DNA of 64,000 bases from Acuticoccus sp051016205 (GTDB lineage Bacteria; Pseudomonadota; Alphaproteobacteria; Rhizobiales; Amorphaceae), in assembly GCA_051016205.1 (NCBI GenBank), contig CP136534.1, positions 6,200,001 through 6,264,000 on the forward strand, read 5' to 3'. A program made the translations under genes and the position numbers. Under the pieces are notes generated by a model. That model saw only the letters and a program-made list of their open reading frames with translations. It was not told where the DNA came from and made no database searches. This document shows, piece after piece, positions 43,491 to 52,243 of this stretch. The stretch's first letter is position 1. Each line of letters begins with the position of its first letter.

Positions 43491-44765
43491 ATGGCCCGCA
43501 TTTCACGCATCACAGGCGACAATGGCGATAACGTTTTGCGCGGGTCGAACCTGGTCGACCGCATCAAAGGTCTTGCCGGGGATGACACGCTCTTCGGGCT
43601 TCAGGGCGATGACATCATCGTTGGCGGCCAAGGGTCCGACCTTGTCCGCGGCAACGATGGGGACGACATGCTCCTTGGAGGCGACGCGCGCGACAAGCTG
43701 TTCGGCCAGGATGGCGACGACTCCATCGAAGGCGGTGACGGTCAGGACAAGGTGATCGGGGCTGCCGGCAACGACACCTTGGTGGGCGGGCGCGACAACG
43801 ACCTTCTGGCCGGCGGCGAGGGCGCAGACACCTTCACCGCCACTGTTGGCGCCGGCCGCGACAAGATCCGCGACTTCGACCCCAGCAATACGCTCGACTT
43901 CAGCCGCACTGGCAACACGGCCCTCAGCGACCTCACCATCTTGGAGACCAGCAAGGGCGATGCCGTCATCAACTACGGCGACTCAGGCTTCCGCCTCAAC
44001 GGCGTCAGCGTCAGCGAACTCGACCTCTCCCAATTCATCTTCAACTTCGCGGACGATGTGGGCAACTCGCCCCCCGTCTCCACGCCGCTCCCTGTGGGAG
44101 AGACCCGTCGCGGCAGCATCGACGAGGCCGGCGACATCGATGTGTTCGCCTTCAAAGTGGTGGCGGGCAACACCTACATTTTCAGCGCTGACAGCGCCGG
44201 CACCTTCTCGGTTGCGAACCCATTGGTGCGTTTGGTGGATGGCAGCGGCACACCGATCCCCCTCGACGGCGTCATCCCAGGCACCAGCCCCAACCTGATC
44301 CTCGGCTTCACCGCCCCACGCTCGGAAGAGGTTTTTCTTGAAGTCAAAGCGCCAGGATCGAACATCGGTACCTACGACGTCTTCTCCATCCTCACCAACG
44401 AGGTGGACGACTTTGCCGACAACAACAACACCGCCGGCCTTTTGTCCGATGGGACAGTGATCAACGGCAGCATCGAGCAGTCAGGCGATGCCGACAGGTT
44501 CCTCGTTGCCCCGGTTTCCCAAGACACCACGGTCAGGGTCACCGTTGAGACACCAACGCCTCTCACCGACGGGCTCCTCGGCGTCATCGATGGCCCGTTC
44601 GAAGGGCTTTTCGGCATTGGCAGAGGAGCGTCCGGGCCCGACTTCATAGAGTTTCAGGTCCTTACCGATCCACCACTCGACGCCCAAACCTATGTGACTC
44701 TTGTCGGCGTCCCGCCCTTGACTACCGACTACACACTCTCCCTCGAGGTGCTGTCGTCAGCGTGA
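43491..44765 (+). CDS. RTX repeat protein with C-terminal PPC-like domains, tandem copy 2
   Basis: Paralogue of the previous gene (424 residues, GAGGA before ATG 43491). It begins MARISRITGDNGDNVLRG and has the calcium repeats (GDDSIEGGDGQDKVIG), the RTX end (RDKIRDFDPSNTLDF ... LDLSQFIFNFADD) and two PPC-like domains (ETRRGSIDEAGDIDVFAFKV; GTVINGSIEQSGDADRF). Like copy 1, it has no N-terminal signal peptide. The extra beta domains lie after the putative secretion end. It converges with the next operon, 9 bases of overlap. Confidence 0.87.
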   Translation: MARISRITGDNGDNVLRGSNLVDRIKGLAGDDTLFGLQGDDIIVGGQGSDLVRGNDGDDMLLGGDARDKLFGQDGDDSIEGGDGQDKVIGAAGNDTLVGGRDNDLLAGGEGADTFTATVGAGRDKIRDFDPSNTLDFSRTGNTALSDLTILETSKGDAVINYGDSGFRLNGVSVSELDLSQFIFNFADDVGNSPPVSTPLPVGETRRGSIDEAGDIDVFAFKVVAGNTYIFSADSAGTFSVANPLVRLVDGSGTPIPLDGVIPGTSPNLILGFTAPRSEEVFLEVKAPGSNIGTYDVFSILTNEVDDFADNNNTAGLLSDGTVINGSIEQSGDADRFLVAPVSQDTTVRVTVETPTPLTDGLLGVIDGPFEGLFGIGRGASGPDFIEFQVLTDPPLDAQTYVTLVGVPPLTTDYTLSLEVLSSA

Positions 44766-46193
44766 GGGCGCAAGCGCCGGCAAGGCACGCACATCGATCA
44801 CCCCATCGGCGCGCATGGTCCACGCCTTGTCGACCGTGGGCATCGCCAAACCGATCCGCCGCACTTCGCAGTAGCAGGTGAGCCACGGCGGATCTTCCAC
44901 CAACACCTTGTGGCAACGGGCAAAAACCTCCTGCCGCGCGGTCCTGTCCACCGTGCGCGCCGCCTCGTCGATCAGGGCTTCCACCTCTGCGTTCTGGTAG
45001 CCGAGCCACCAGGAGCCTTTGCTACGCGAGTCAATCTTCTCGTGCAGCACGCGGTAGGTGGACAAAGGCGAGGAATCGAATACGCACATGTCGCGGATTT
45101 CACTGCGGCGGACCCTATGGGCATAGGCCTCTCGGTCCTCGATGTGACGCACGTCGAGGTTGACGCCGACGGAACGGAGCTGCCGGCCCACCTCTTCGGT
45201 CAGCGCCACGGCTTCGTCAGGCAGGCTCGTCGGGCAGTCCACCTTGATGGTCAGTCCCTCGCCGTGCCCCGCCTCAGCCAAGAGCGCCATCGCCCCCTCG
45301 CGGTCGGGTCCAGTCTTCTCAGGCGGCCGATAGCCCGGGTGAACAGGGCTGAGCGGCCCGTAAAGGGGCGTTCCTGCGCCACCACGCACACGCGCCACCA
45401 GCTCGTCCCTGTCGAGCGCAAGGTTGAGGGCGCGCCGCACCCGGCGATCCGCCAATGGCCCCGACACCGTGTTGAAGAGGTAGATGATGGTTGTGGGTGC
45501 CAAGTAATCGACCATGTGGGACGCGCCCGCCGTCACACGGTTCGCCAAGCGGTTGGCAACGCTCGCCTTGCCGGAGGCGAGCGCTTCCGCCCGCGCCGCA
45601 GCGTCGCTTTCGGCCCGCCATGTGATCGACGCGAACCGCGGCGGTCCGTCGAAATGGTCCGCGTTCGCCTCAGCAACAATCGCCTCAGCATCCGCACGCA
45701 CGACCCTGTAAGGTCCTGTCCCGATAGGGTTCGCGCGCGGGTCCTCCAGGGCCGACGGGGCAGCCATGTAGCCGTAGACCAGAAGGTCGAGAAGGTCGCT
45801 CATAGGCGCGGCAAGGCGCACCACAACGGTGTCATCGTCCGCCGCGGTGATCTCCGCACCCTTCAGATACTGCGCGTAGACCCCCGGCGCGCCGAGGGTC
45901 ACGCCCATGTCGGGCCGCGCCATGCGTTGCAGGCACGCAGCGGCGGCATGGGCATCGAAGGCTTCGCCGTTGTGGAAGCGCACACCCTGTCGCAAGTGGA
46001 ACGTCCACAGCCGGCCCTCCTCCGCCACCTCCCACGATGTGGCGAGCGAGGGCACATAGCCTGCATCCGTGCGGCGAACGAAGCCATCGTAGATGGCGTC
46101 GAGCACGGTCAGCGCATCCCCCATGTCGGTGCAGTTGTGGGGGTCTTCCAAGATCAGCTTGGGCTGCACGATGGTGATGGGAACGGCGCTCAC
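44757..46193 (-). CDS. family 5 (peptide-type) substrate-binding-like protein lacking a signal peptide
   Basis: A 478-residue protein with the family 5 fold markers: LATSWEVAEEGRLWTFHLRQ, GVRFHNGEAFDAHAAA, NPIGTGPYRVVRADA and RRALNLALDRDELVARVRGG. The start is GTG (complement of 46191-46193) with AGGAGGGGGT upstream, overlapping the ATPase stop by four bases. The N-terminus (SAVPITIVQPKLILEDP) has no hydrophobic signal, and no upstream in-frame extension supplies one. It is the last gene of a Dpp/Opp-type operon that already has an exported binding protein (50086-51633). It may be cytoplasmic, or a regulator or vestige. Confidence 0.87.
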   Translation of the reverse strand: MSAVPITIVQPKLILEDPHNCTDMGDALTVLDAIYDGFVRRTDAGYVPSLATSWEVAEEGRLWTFHLRQGVRFHNGEAFDAHAAAACLQRMARPDMGVTLGAPGVYAQYLKGAEITAADDDTVVVRLAAPMSDLLDLLVYGYMAAPSALEDPRANPIGTGPYRVVRADAEAIVAEANADHFDGPPRFASITWRAESDAAARAEALASGKASVANRLANRVTAGASHMVDYLAPTTIIYLFNTVSGPLADRRVRRALNLALDRDELVARVRGGAGTPLYGPLSPVHPGYRPPEKTGPDREGAMALLAEAGHGEGLTIKVDCPTSLPDEAVALTEEVGRQLRSVGVNLDVRHIEDREAYAHRVRRSEIRDMCVFDSSPLSTYRVLHEKIDSRSKGSWWLGYQNAEVEALIDEAARTVDRTARQEVFARCHKVLVEDPPWLTCYCEVRRIGLAMPTVDKAWTMRADGVIDVRALPALAPSR

Positions 46194-47191
46194 AACACCC
46201 CCTCCTCTACAAGATGACAGGCGACGGTGTGGCCACCCCCCACGTCCCGCAACGCCGGGCGTTCCTCTGCGCATCGGGCAACGGCGTGGGGGCAGCGGGT
46301 GCGGAACGGGCAGCCTGAGGGCAAGTGGTAGGCGCTCGGCACCTCGCCCTTCAGTTCCGTCTCCTCATGGTCGTCAGCATCCAGCGACGGCGCAGCGGCC
46401 AGAAGGGCGCGGGTGTAAGGGTGGCGCGGGTTGGCAAAAAGGTCGTCGCGCGGCGCGGTCTCCACCATGAAGCCCAAGTACATCACGCCGATCTTGTCGG
46501 AGATGTGCCGCACCACGGACAAATTGTGGGTGATGAAAAGGTAGGAGAGCCCCAGTTCGTCTTTCAGATCCATCATCAGGTTGAGGATCTGCGCCTGGAT
46601 GGAAACGTCCAGCGCCGACACGGGCTCATCGGCAATCACAAGCTGGGGCGCCACGGAAAGCGCCCGTGCAATGCCGATCCTCTGCCGCTGCCCGCCTGAA
46701 AACTGGTGCGGGTAGCGGTTGGCTTGCTCTGTGTTGAGGCCCACACGCTCAAGCAGGGCCATGGCGCGCTCGGCAATGGTCTTGTTGTGCTTTTCGTGCT
46801 GGAGCATTGGCTCCATCACAATGTCCCTGACCCTTTGGCGCGGGTTGAGGGAGGCGTAAGGGTCCTGAAAGATCATCTGCACCTTGCGGCGGACGGGCAG
46901 CATCTGCGCATAGCCAAGGTCGGAGATGTCTTCGCCATCGACGCGGATGGCGCCTGCGGAGGGCTTGTAGATGCGCGCAATGGTCTTTGCCACGGTGGAC
47001 TTGCCGCAGCCGGACTCGCCCACAAGCCCCATCACCTCGCCACGCTCGATGGAAAGGCTCACACCGTTCACCGCGTGGACCACACGCCGCGGCGCCAAAA
47101 GCTTCCCGCCGGCAAGGCTGAGCCTGTCCAGCATGCTGCCCGACACATCGAACCGCTGCTCCAGCTTGTCCACCTCAAGGAGAGCGGTCAT
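46190..47191 (-). CDS. peptide-type ABC transporter ATP-binding protein (OppF/DppF-like)
   Basis: ATPase of 333 residues. Walker A GESGCGKSTVAKTIAR, signature FSGGQRQRIGIARAL, Walker B LVIADEPVSALDVSI, H-loop in LFITHNLSVVRHI, and the C-terminal oligopeptide-type CxxxxxxC element around GCPFRTRCPHAVARC. ATG overlaps the previous gene's stop (4 bases). Paired with the next gene as the two ATPases of the importer. Confidence 0.93.
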   Translation of the reverse strand: MTALLEVDKLEQRFDVSGSMLDRLSLAGGKLLAPRRVVHAVNGVSLSIERGEVMGLVGESGCGKSTVAKTIARIYKPSAGAIRVDGEDISDLGYAQMLPVRRKVQMIFQDPYASLNPRQRVRDIVMEPMLQHEKHNKTIAERAMALLERVGLNTEQANRYPHQFSGGQRQRIGIARALSVAPQLVIADEPVSALDVSIQAQILNLMMDLKDELGLSYLFITHNLSVVRHISDKIGVMYLGFMVETAPRDDLFANPRHPYTRALLAAAPSLDADDHEETELKGEVPSAYHLPSGCPFRTRCPHAVARCAEERPALRDVGGGHTVACHLVEEGVL

Positions 47192-48171
47192 GAGGCGGGC
47201 CTGACGGGGAAGTGGCAGGCAACCCTTTGGCCGCCGCCCATGTCGGTCAGTTCAGGCCGTACGGTTTCGCACACAGGCCCCGCCCGCGGACAGCGCAAAC
47301 GGAAGGCACACCCAGGCGGCAGATTGCGCACATCGGGGACCGTGCCCGGGATTTGCTCAAGCCGCGGCTGGTTGGACTTGAGGCTCGGAATCGAGCCGAT
47401 CAGCCCCACCGTGTAAGGGTGCGCCGGCGTTTTCAGAACGCGCCCTTTGGGACCCTCCTCCACAACGCGCCCGCAATAAAGGACGACAATGGCGTCCACC
47501 ACGCGCGAGACCACAGCCAGATCGTGCGTGATGAGGATCATCGCGAGCCCGCGCTCGCGGACACGGGTCTTCATCAGCCGCAGGATCTGCGCCTGGATGG
47601 TCACGTCCAGCGCCGTCGTCGGCTCATCGGCAATGACAAGGCGCGGCTCTGCAAGCAGCGCAATGGCGATCACCACACGCTGACGCATCCCGCCGGAGAA
47701 TTGGTGCGGGTACTGCTTCAGCCGGCTTTCAGGCTCAGGAATCCCCACATCCCTCAGCATGTCGATGGCGCGGGCGCGGCGGGCTTTGGCATCGAGGTCA
47801 GTATGAAGGCGCAGCATCTCGTCCATCTGCCGGCCGATGGTCTGGACGGGGTTCAAAGAGGTCATCGGGTCCTGGAAGATCATCGCGATCTCCCCGCCCC
47901 GCACCTTGCGCGCCTCCTCCTCAGATAGGCCCCGCAGTTCCCGTCCGTCGAAGAGAACCGATCCGCCCTCAACCTTCCCAGGCGGATCGATAAGGCCGAG
48001 GATCGAGAACCCCACCACAGATTTGCCGCCGCCGCTCTCCCCGACAATCCCCAAGATCTCGCCGCGACCCACATCGAAGCTGACGCCGCCGACGGCATTC
48101 ACAGTGCCGGCAAAGGTGTGAAACTGCGTGACGAGGTCGCGCACCTTCAGGAGGGGCTCGCCGGCCGTCAT
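47188..48171 (-). CDS. peptide-type ABC transporter ATP-binding protein (OppD/DppD-like)
   Basis: ATPase of 327 residues. Walker A GESGGGKSVVGFSILGL, signature FSGGMRQRVVIAIAL, Walker B LVIADEPTTALDVTI, H-loop in ILITHDLAVVSRV, and the Cys-rich GCAFRLRCPRAGPVC near the end. The start codon overlaps the permease stop by four bases. Confidence 0.93.
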   Translation of the reverse strand: MTAGEPLLKVRDLVTQFHTFAGTVNAVGGVSFDVGRGEILGIVGESGGGKSVVGFSILGLIDPPGKVEGGSVLFDGRELRGLSEEEARKVRGGEIAMIFQDPMTSLNPVQTIGRQMDEMLRLHTDLDAKARRARAIDMLRDVGIPEPESRLKQYPHQFSGGMRQRVVIAIALLAEPRLVIADEPTTALDVTIQAQILRLMKTRVRERGLAMILITHDLAVVSRVVDAIVVLYCGRVVEEGPKGRVLKTPAHPYTVGLIGSIPSLKSNQPRLEQIPGTVPDVRNLPPGCAFRLRCPRAGPVCETVRPELTDMGGGQRVACHFPVRPAS

Positions 48172-49049
48172 TTCAGCCTCGGGTTCAGTTCATCGCGCAA
48201 GAAGTCGCCGAACAGGTTAATGCCGAACACCAACAGCATGATGGCAAGGCCGGGGAAGACCGAGGTCCACCACAACCCGCTGAACATCACGTCGAACCCG
48301 TTCTTCACCAGGAGCCCCAGGGAGGGCTCTGTGATGGGCACGCCGACGCCCAAAAAGCTGAGCGAGGCCTCGATCAGAACGAACGTCCCCACCTGAATGG
48401 TGGATATGACGATCAGTGGCGTCAGGACATTCGGGAGAACGTGTCGCACGATGATGCGCCTGTCTCTCAGTCCCGCCACCCGCGCCGCCTGCACATAGTC
48501 TTTTTCAATTTCCGCCAAGGCGGAGCCGCGCACCGTGCGCGCATAAACCACCCAGCCCACAGCCGTCAGCGCGATCAACACCTTGTCGATCCCCGTCCCC
48601 ACAGCTGACATCAAGAACAGCGCGATCAGGATGGACGGGAAGGACAGCTGAATGTCGGCAATGCGCATGATGATGCTGTCGACAAAGCCCCCATAAAATC
48701 CAGCAATCAGCCCGAGGGTGGTGCCGATCAGGCAAGCGGCAATCATCGCCACAAGGCCGATCATCACCGACACGCGCGCGCCGTAGATAATGCTTGCCAG
48801 TATGTCCCGCCCCTGCCCGTCGGTGCCGAGTGGAAAGCGCGCCTCGCCCCCCTCCATCCACATGGGCGGCTTGTAGCTGTCCAGAAGGTTGAGGGAGGCA
48901 ATGTCGTAAGGGTTTTGCGCCACGACGGACGGGCCGGCGGTGACGGCGAACGCAAACAACAAGATCAAAATCGTGCCGCAGATGGCCGAAGCGCTGCGCG
49001 TCCAGTTGTAGATGAACTCCGAGCGTTTGAGGGTGCGCGCAAAATTCAT
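48168..49049 (-). CDS. peptide-type ABC transporter permease (DppC-like)
   Basis: Inner-membrane permease of 293 residues. The N-terminal helix is SASAICGTILILLFAFAVTA, followed by LGTDGQGRDILASIIYGARV, a DppC/OppC signature. The EAA-type loop is YVQAARVAGLRDRRIIVRHVLPN. The start overlaps the DppB-like stop (4 bases). Confidence 0.93.
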   Translation of the reverse strand: MNFARTLKRSEFIYNWTRSASAICGTILILLFAFAVTAGPSVVAQNPYDIASLNLLDSYKPPMWMEGGEARFPLGTDGQGRDILASIIYGARVSVMIGLVAMIAACLIGTTLGLIAGFYGGFVDSIIMRIADIQLSFPSILIALFLMSAVGTGIDKVLIALTAVGWVVYARTVRGSALAEIEKDYVQAARVAGLRDRRIIVRHVLPNVLTPLIVISTIQVGTFVLIEASLSFLGVGVPITEPSLGLLVKNGFDVMFSGLWWTSVFPGLAIMLLVFGINLFGDFLRDELNPRLK

Positions 49050-50011
49050 TTCACGGTGATCCGCGGGTCCAAAAGCGTGTAGAGAATATCCACCAGGAAG
49101 TTGATGACCACGAAGATGAAAGCCACCAACATCAGGTAAACCACAATCACCGGCCGGTCGGCGCGGTAAATGGAATCGATCAACAGCTTGCCCATCCCCG
49201 GCCAGGAAAAGATCGTCTCCGTGATGGTCGCAAATGCAATCAAATCACCGATCTGAAGGCCGAAGATGGTGACCACGGGGATGAGGGCGTTCTTCAATCC
49301 ATGCCCATAAAGAACATCCCGCCGCGATGCGCCTTTGGCCCTTGCAAACTTCATGTAGTCCTGCCGCGTCACCTCCATCATGCCGGCACGGGTGATGCGA
49401 AGGATGATCGCCATTGTCGCCAGCGACAGCGTGAATGCCGGCAGAATGATGTGATGCCATCCATCAAGGGTGAGGAGCGAGACGCGAATTCCTAGGAACT
49501 CCACCGTCTCCCCCCGTCCCGACGATGGGAAGAGCTGGAGCTGCACGGCAAAGACGAAGATCAAAACCATCCCCACCCAGAAGCCTGGCAGAGAAATGCC
49601 GAGCAGCGAGCCGGCCATGATGGTGCGGCTTGTCCGCCCACCAGGGTTGGCCCCTGCATAAACCCCGAGCGGAATGGCAACGATCAACGCCATCACCATG
49701 GCGACGATGACCATTTCCAGCGTCGCAGGCATCCTTTCAAGGATGAGGTCGAGGGCCGGCTGGCGGAACACGTAGGACCGCCCGAAGTCCCCCGACAGCA
49801 TGTTTTCCAGGAAGATGCCGTACTGGGCGACCAGCGATCGATCGAGGCCCAGAATGCGCCGTGCCTGGTCGATCTCGGCCTGGGTGGCGTCGATGGGCAC
49901 GACCATGAACACAGGGTCGCCGGTAAAACTCATCATCGCGAACACGACGACGGAGACGATCCAGAGCACAACGACCATCTGGATCAGCCGTTTGACGACG
50001 TAGCCGAGCAT
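49046..50011 (-). CDS. peptide-type ABC transporter permease (DppB-like)
   Basis: Inner-membrane permease of 321 residues; ATG (complement of 50009-50011) has GGAG upstream. Typical DppB features: MLGYVVKRLIQMVVVLWIVS, GLDRSLVAQYGIFLENMLSG and the EAA-type YMKFARAKGASRRDVLYGHG. It is the first permease, 74 bp from the exported binding-protein gene, with an intervening stem-loop at 50035-50060. Confidence 0.93.
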   Translation of the reverse strand: MLGYVVKRLIQMVVVLWIVSVVVFAMMSFTGDPVFMVVPIDATQAEIDQARRILGLDRSLVAQYGIFLENMLSGDFGRSYVFRQPALDLILERMPATLEMVIVAMVMALIVAIPLGVYAGANPGGRTSRTIMAGSLLGISLPGFWVGMVLIFVFAVQLQLFPSSGRGETVEFLGIRVSLLTLDGWHHIILPAFTLSLATMAIILRITRAGMMEVTRQDYMKFARAKGASRRDVLYGHGLKNALIPVVTIFGLQIGDLIAFATITETIFSWPGMGKLLIDSIYRADRPVIVVYLMLVAFIFVVINFLVDILYTLLDPRITVK

Positions 50012-50034
50012 CAACGCTCCGGTTCAGGAGGGGC

Positions 50035-50060
50035 GACGGGCAGCATGATTGCCGCCCGTC
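50035..50060 (-). terminator. intercistronic stem-loop after the peptide-binding protein gene
   Basis: GACGGGC (50035-50041) and GCCCGTC (50054-50060) form a 7-bp stem with further inner pairing. It lies between the binding-protein stop and the first permease start. It probably limits read-through or protects the upstream mRNA, raising the binding protein level. Confidence 0.6.
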
Positions 50061-50085
50061 TTGTCATGGTGTCCTTGAGGGCCGA

Positions 50086-51633
50086 TCAGTCGACCTTGAT
50101 GTCGTAGGCCCACAGGAACTTGTCGACGCGGGGCTCGAGGGTGATCCCGTCGCGGACGGCATAAATGTCCAGCTCATAGTGAAGCGGGATCATCGGGATA
50201 TCCTGCAGAAGGATCTTCGTGGCCTCTTGCAGATGGGCATCGCGCTCGTCGATGTCGGCGGTGCTGTCGGCCGCATCCACCGCAGCGTCCAGCGCCGGGT
50301 TGGAGTAACTGCCGCGGTTCACCTGGCCGAAACCTTCCTTCTTGTCGCGGGAGTAGAACAGGGCCGAATACATGGACCCCGCATCCCCCGACGGCACATC
50401 CCAGCCCGACATGATGAAGCTGGAATTGGGCGTCGGCACGCGGATGTAACCCCAGAAGTTGGACTTCGGCATCACGTTCAGCTGCAGATCGATGTTGATC
50501 TTGGCCAGCATCGAAGCCAGCGCCTGGGCAATCTGCCCATCGTTGACGTAGCGGTTGTTGGTGGCATCCAGCGTCATGGTGAAGCCATCGCCATAGCCGG
50601 CCTCCTCCATCAGCGCCTGCGCCTTTTCGATGTCGTGGGCGTACATCTCGCGGAAGTTCATGCCCTCCACATGGCCCGTGTGGGAGGCGGGCACGTACTG
50701 GTCCGACGGGTTGGCCAAACCGTTCATGACGATCTTGTCGATGGCGTCCACATCGATGGCCCGGGCGATGGCTTCGCGCACGCGCACGTCCGTCATCGGG
50801 TTCTTGCCCTCGATGGTGGGCGAATCTTCACGGAAGTCCATGGCAAGGACGACGTTCAGAAGGCTCGGCCGGCTCAGAACCTTAAAGCCGTCTTCGCGCT
50901 CCACACGGTCCACATCGCGCACGGCAAGGTCTTGGATGATGTCCACTTCACCGGTCAACAACGCGGCGGTGCGGGTGGCAGGGTTGGTGATGGGGCGGAA
51001 GACCACCGTCTCCACCGCGCCTTCACCGGCCCAGTAATTGTCGAACGCTTCAAGCTCCAGCCGCTCTTCCTTGACCCACTCTTTCAGCTTGTAAGGGCCT
51101 GTGCCGACCGGGGCTTGCTCAAGCTCACCTTCGCCGAGGCGCTCAGTGTACTCCTTGTCCAGGATCAACAGCTCGGCAAGTTCTGCAGGCAACACCGCGT
51201 AAGGGGCCGGCGTGGTGATCTCCACCGTCAGGTCATCGACGGCTTTAACGTCGGCAATGTTCTTCACAAGGCCGGGGCGGATGGAGGCGCGCGCCCGCTC
51301 CACCGTGTAGACCACGTCATCGGCGGTAAAGGGGTTGCCGTTGTGGAAGGTCACCCCGTCGCGCAGCTTGAAGCGCCACGTGGTGTCGTCCACCACCTCC
51401 CAGCTTTCCGCCAGACCGGGCGAGAAGGACAGGTCCGCGTTGCGCCGCACCAACGGGTCATAGATGTGGTAGTACATGATGTTGGAGGACAGCTCCTCAC
51501 CCGCCTGCGGGTCGAGGTGCGAGGGGTCCGCCGTCAGACCGATTGTGATGGCCGCATCCTCAGCCGACGCCAGCGCCGGGATAAAAGCCGCGCACAGTGC
51601 CGCGGCGATCAAACGTTTCTTGTGCCCTGCCAT
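50086..51633 (-). CDS. exported peptide-type ABC substrate-binding protein (DppA/family 5)
   Basis: Periplasmic binding protein of 515 residues. ATG (complement of 51631-51633) has AGGAGAGG upstream and yields a signal peptide (RLIAAALCAAFIPALASAED). Family 5 motifs: SHLDPQAGEELSSNIMYYHI, GLAESWEVVDDTTWRFKLRD, GVTFHNGNPFTADDV, QAPVGTGPYKLKEWV and RVREAIARAIDVDAID. It is the main ligand receptor of the operon. VOC gene 31 bp upstream. Confidence 0.93.
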   Translation of the reverse strand: MAGHKKRLIAAALCAAFIPALASAEDAAITIGLTADPSHLDPQAGEELSSNIMYYHIYDPLVRRNADLSFSPGLAESWEVVDDTTWRFKLRDGVTFHNGNPFTADDVVYTVERARASIRPGLVKNIADVKAVDDLTVEITTPAPYAVLPAELAELLILDKEYTERLGEGELEQAPVGTGPYKLKEWVKEERLELEAFDNYWAGEGAVETVVFRPITNPATRTAALLTGEVDIIQDLAVRDVDRVEREDGFKVLSRPSLLNVVLAMDFREDSPTIEGKNPMTDVRVREAIARAIDVDAIDKIVMNGLANPSDQYVPASHTGHVEGMNFREMYAHDIEKAQALMEEAGYGDGFTMTLDATNNRYVNDGQIAQALASMLAKINIDLQLNVMPKSNFWGYIRVPTPNSSFIMSGWDVPSGDAGSMYSALFYSRDKKEGFGQVNRGSYSNPALDAAVDAADSTADIDERDAHLQEATKILLQDIPMIPLHYELDIYAVRDGITLEPRVDKFLWAYDIKVD

Positions 51634-51664
51634 GTACCTCTCCTGATGGGAAAACCGGCTGCGC

Positions 51665-52078
51665 TCAGCGCGTCGCCGTCTGCACTTCGATTTGGTAGCC
51701 TTCCGGGTCGTCCATAACGAACGCGCGGATGCCAAGATCGTCGACCGTTTTCGGCGCGCTCAGGTTGGCAACATCGTATTGGCTGACGAAGGCGTGCCAG
51801 CCATCAACGTCCGCGACGCGGATGCACAGTTGGACGGGCTTGTTCTCGCTCGCCCGCTTGGAGCCGCGCGTTTCGTCCACGAGCCCCACATGGGCGCCGC
51901 CGCCGATGGAGTAGATCTTCGACCAGCCCTGATCGATGACGAGGGTGAAGCCCATCACCTCTTCGTAGAACCGCATCGCGCGGGGCAAATCACGGTAGTA
52001 GAGGAAGGTGATGGCGAGCATCACGCCGCCATCAGGACGCTCCGATGCCGTTTTCATCGGCCCGTCTTGTCCGCCCAT
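51665..52078 (-). CDS. VOC/glyoxalase-family protein
   Basis: Small metalloenzyme-like protein of 137 residues (start ATG at 52078, or MKTASER 21 bases later). Paired beta-alpha-beta-beta-beta modules: ITFLYYRDLPRAMRFYEEVM, HVGLVDETRGS, LCIRVADVDGWHAFVSQYDV and FVMDDPEGYQIEVQ. The terminal Glu of a metal site (GYQIEV) is kept. It leads the peptide-transport operon, with a 31-bp gap, and is divergent from a GntR regulator. The substrate is unknown; it could alter the imported compound. Confidence 0.87.
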   Translation of the reverse strand: MGGQDGPMKTASERPDGGVMLAITFLYYRDLPRAMRFYEEVMGFTLVIDQGWSKIYSIGGGAHVGLVDETRGSKRASENKPVQLCIRVADVDGWHAFVSQYDVANLSAPKTVDDLGIRAFVMDDPEGYQIEVQTATR

Positions 52079-52120
52079 GTGCGTGTCTCTCCCACCCAGC
52101 GCATCGTCATCGGACCGTGA

Positions 52121-52210
52121 GCGTATACACTGACTGTGTCAACTCCGCCCGTAAATCCTTAAGGCGCGTCACGTCGCACCCCCTTAACGGCGGATGCGTA
52201 TACATGTACC
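52121..52210. promoter_or_regulatory. candidate GntR (FCD) operators with GTATAC cores
   Basis: GCGTATACA occurs twice, at 52121-52129 and 52196-52204, in the 165-bp region between the divergent VOC and GntR genes. Each contains the palindrome GTATAC, the usual core of FCD-type GntR operators. The second is followed by TGTACC, so GTATACATGTAC is largely symmetric. Sites near both gene starts suggest autoregulation and control of the peptide operon. Confidence 0.55.
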
Positions 52211-52243
52211 ATCACCGGTTCGTGCCTCCACCGGACGGTTCCC

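Noticed and set aside
44910..46217. 435-codon plus-strand open frame over the binding-protein gene
   Set aside because: Shadow of the family 5 protein on the other strand; His/Arg-rich and without homology signals.
51611..51618. AAACGTTT near the start of the peptide-binding protein, resembling the LacI core
   Set aside because: Lies inside the coding Lys-Lys-Arg-Leu codons of the signal peptide and lacks the GC flanks of the 12-bp core.
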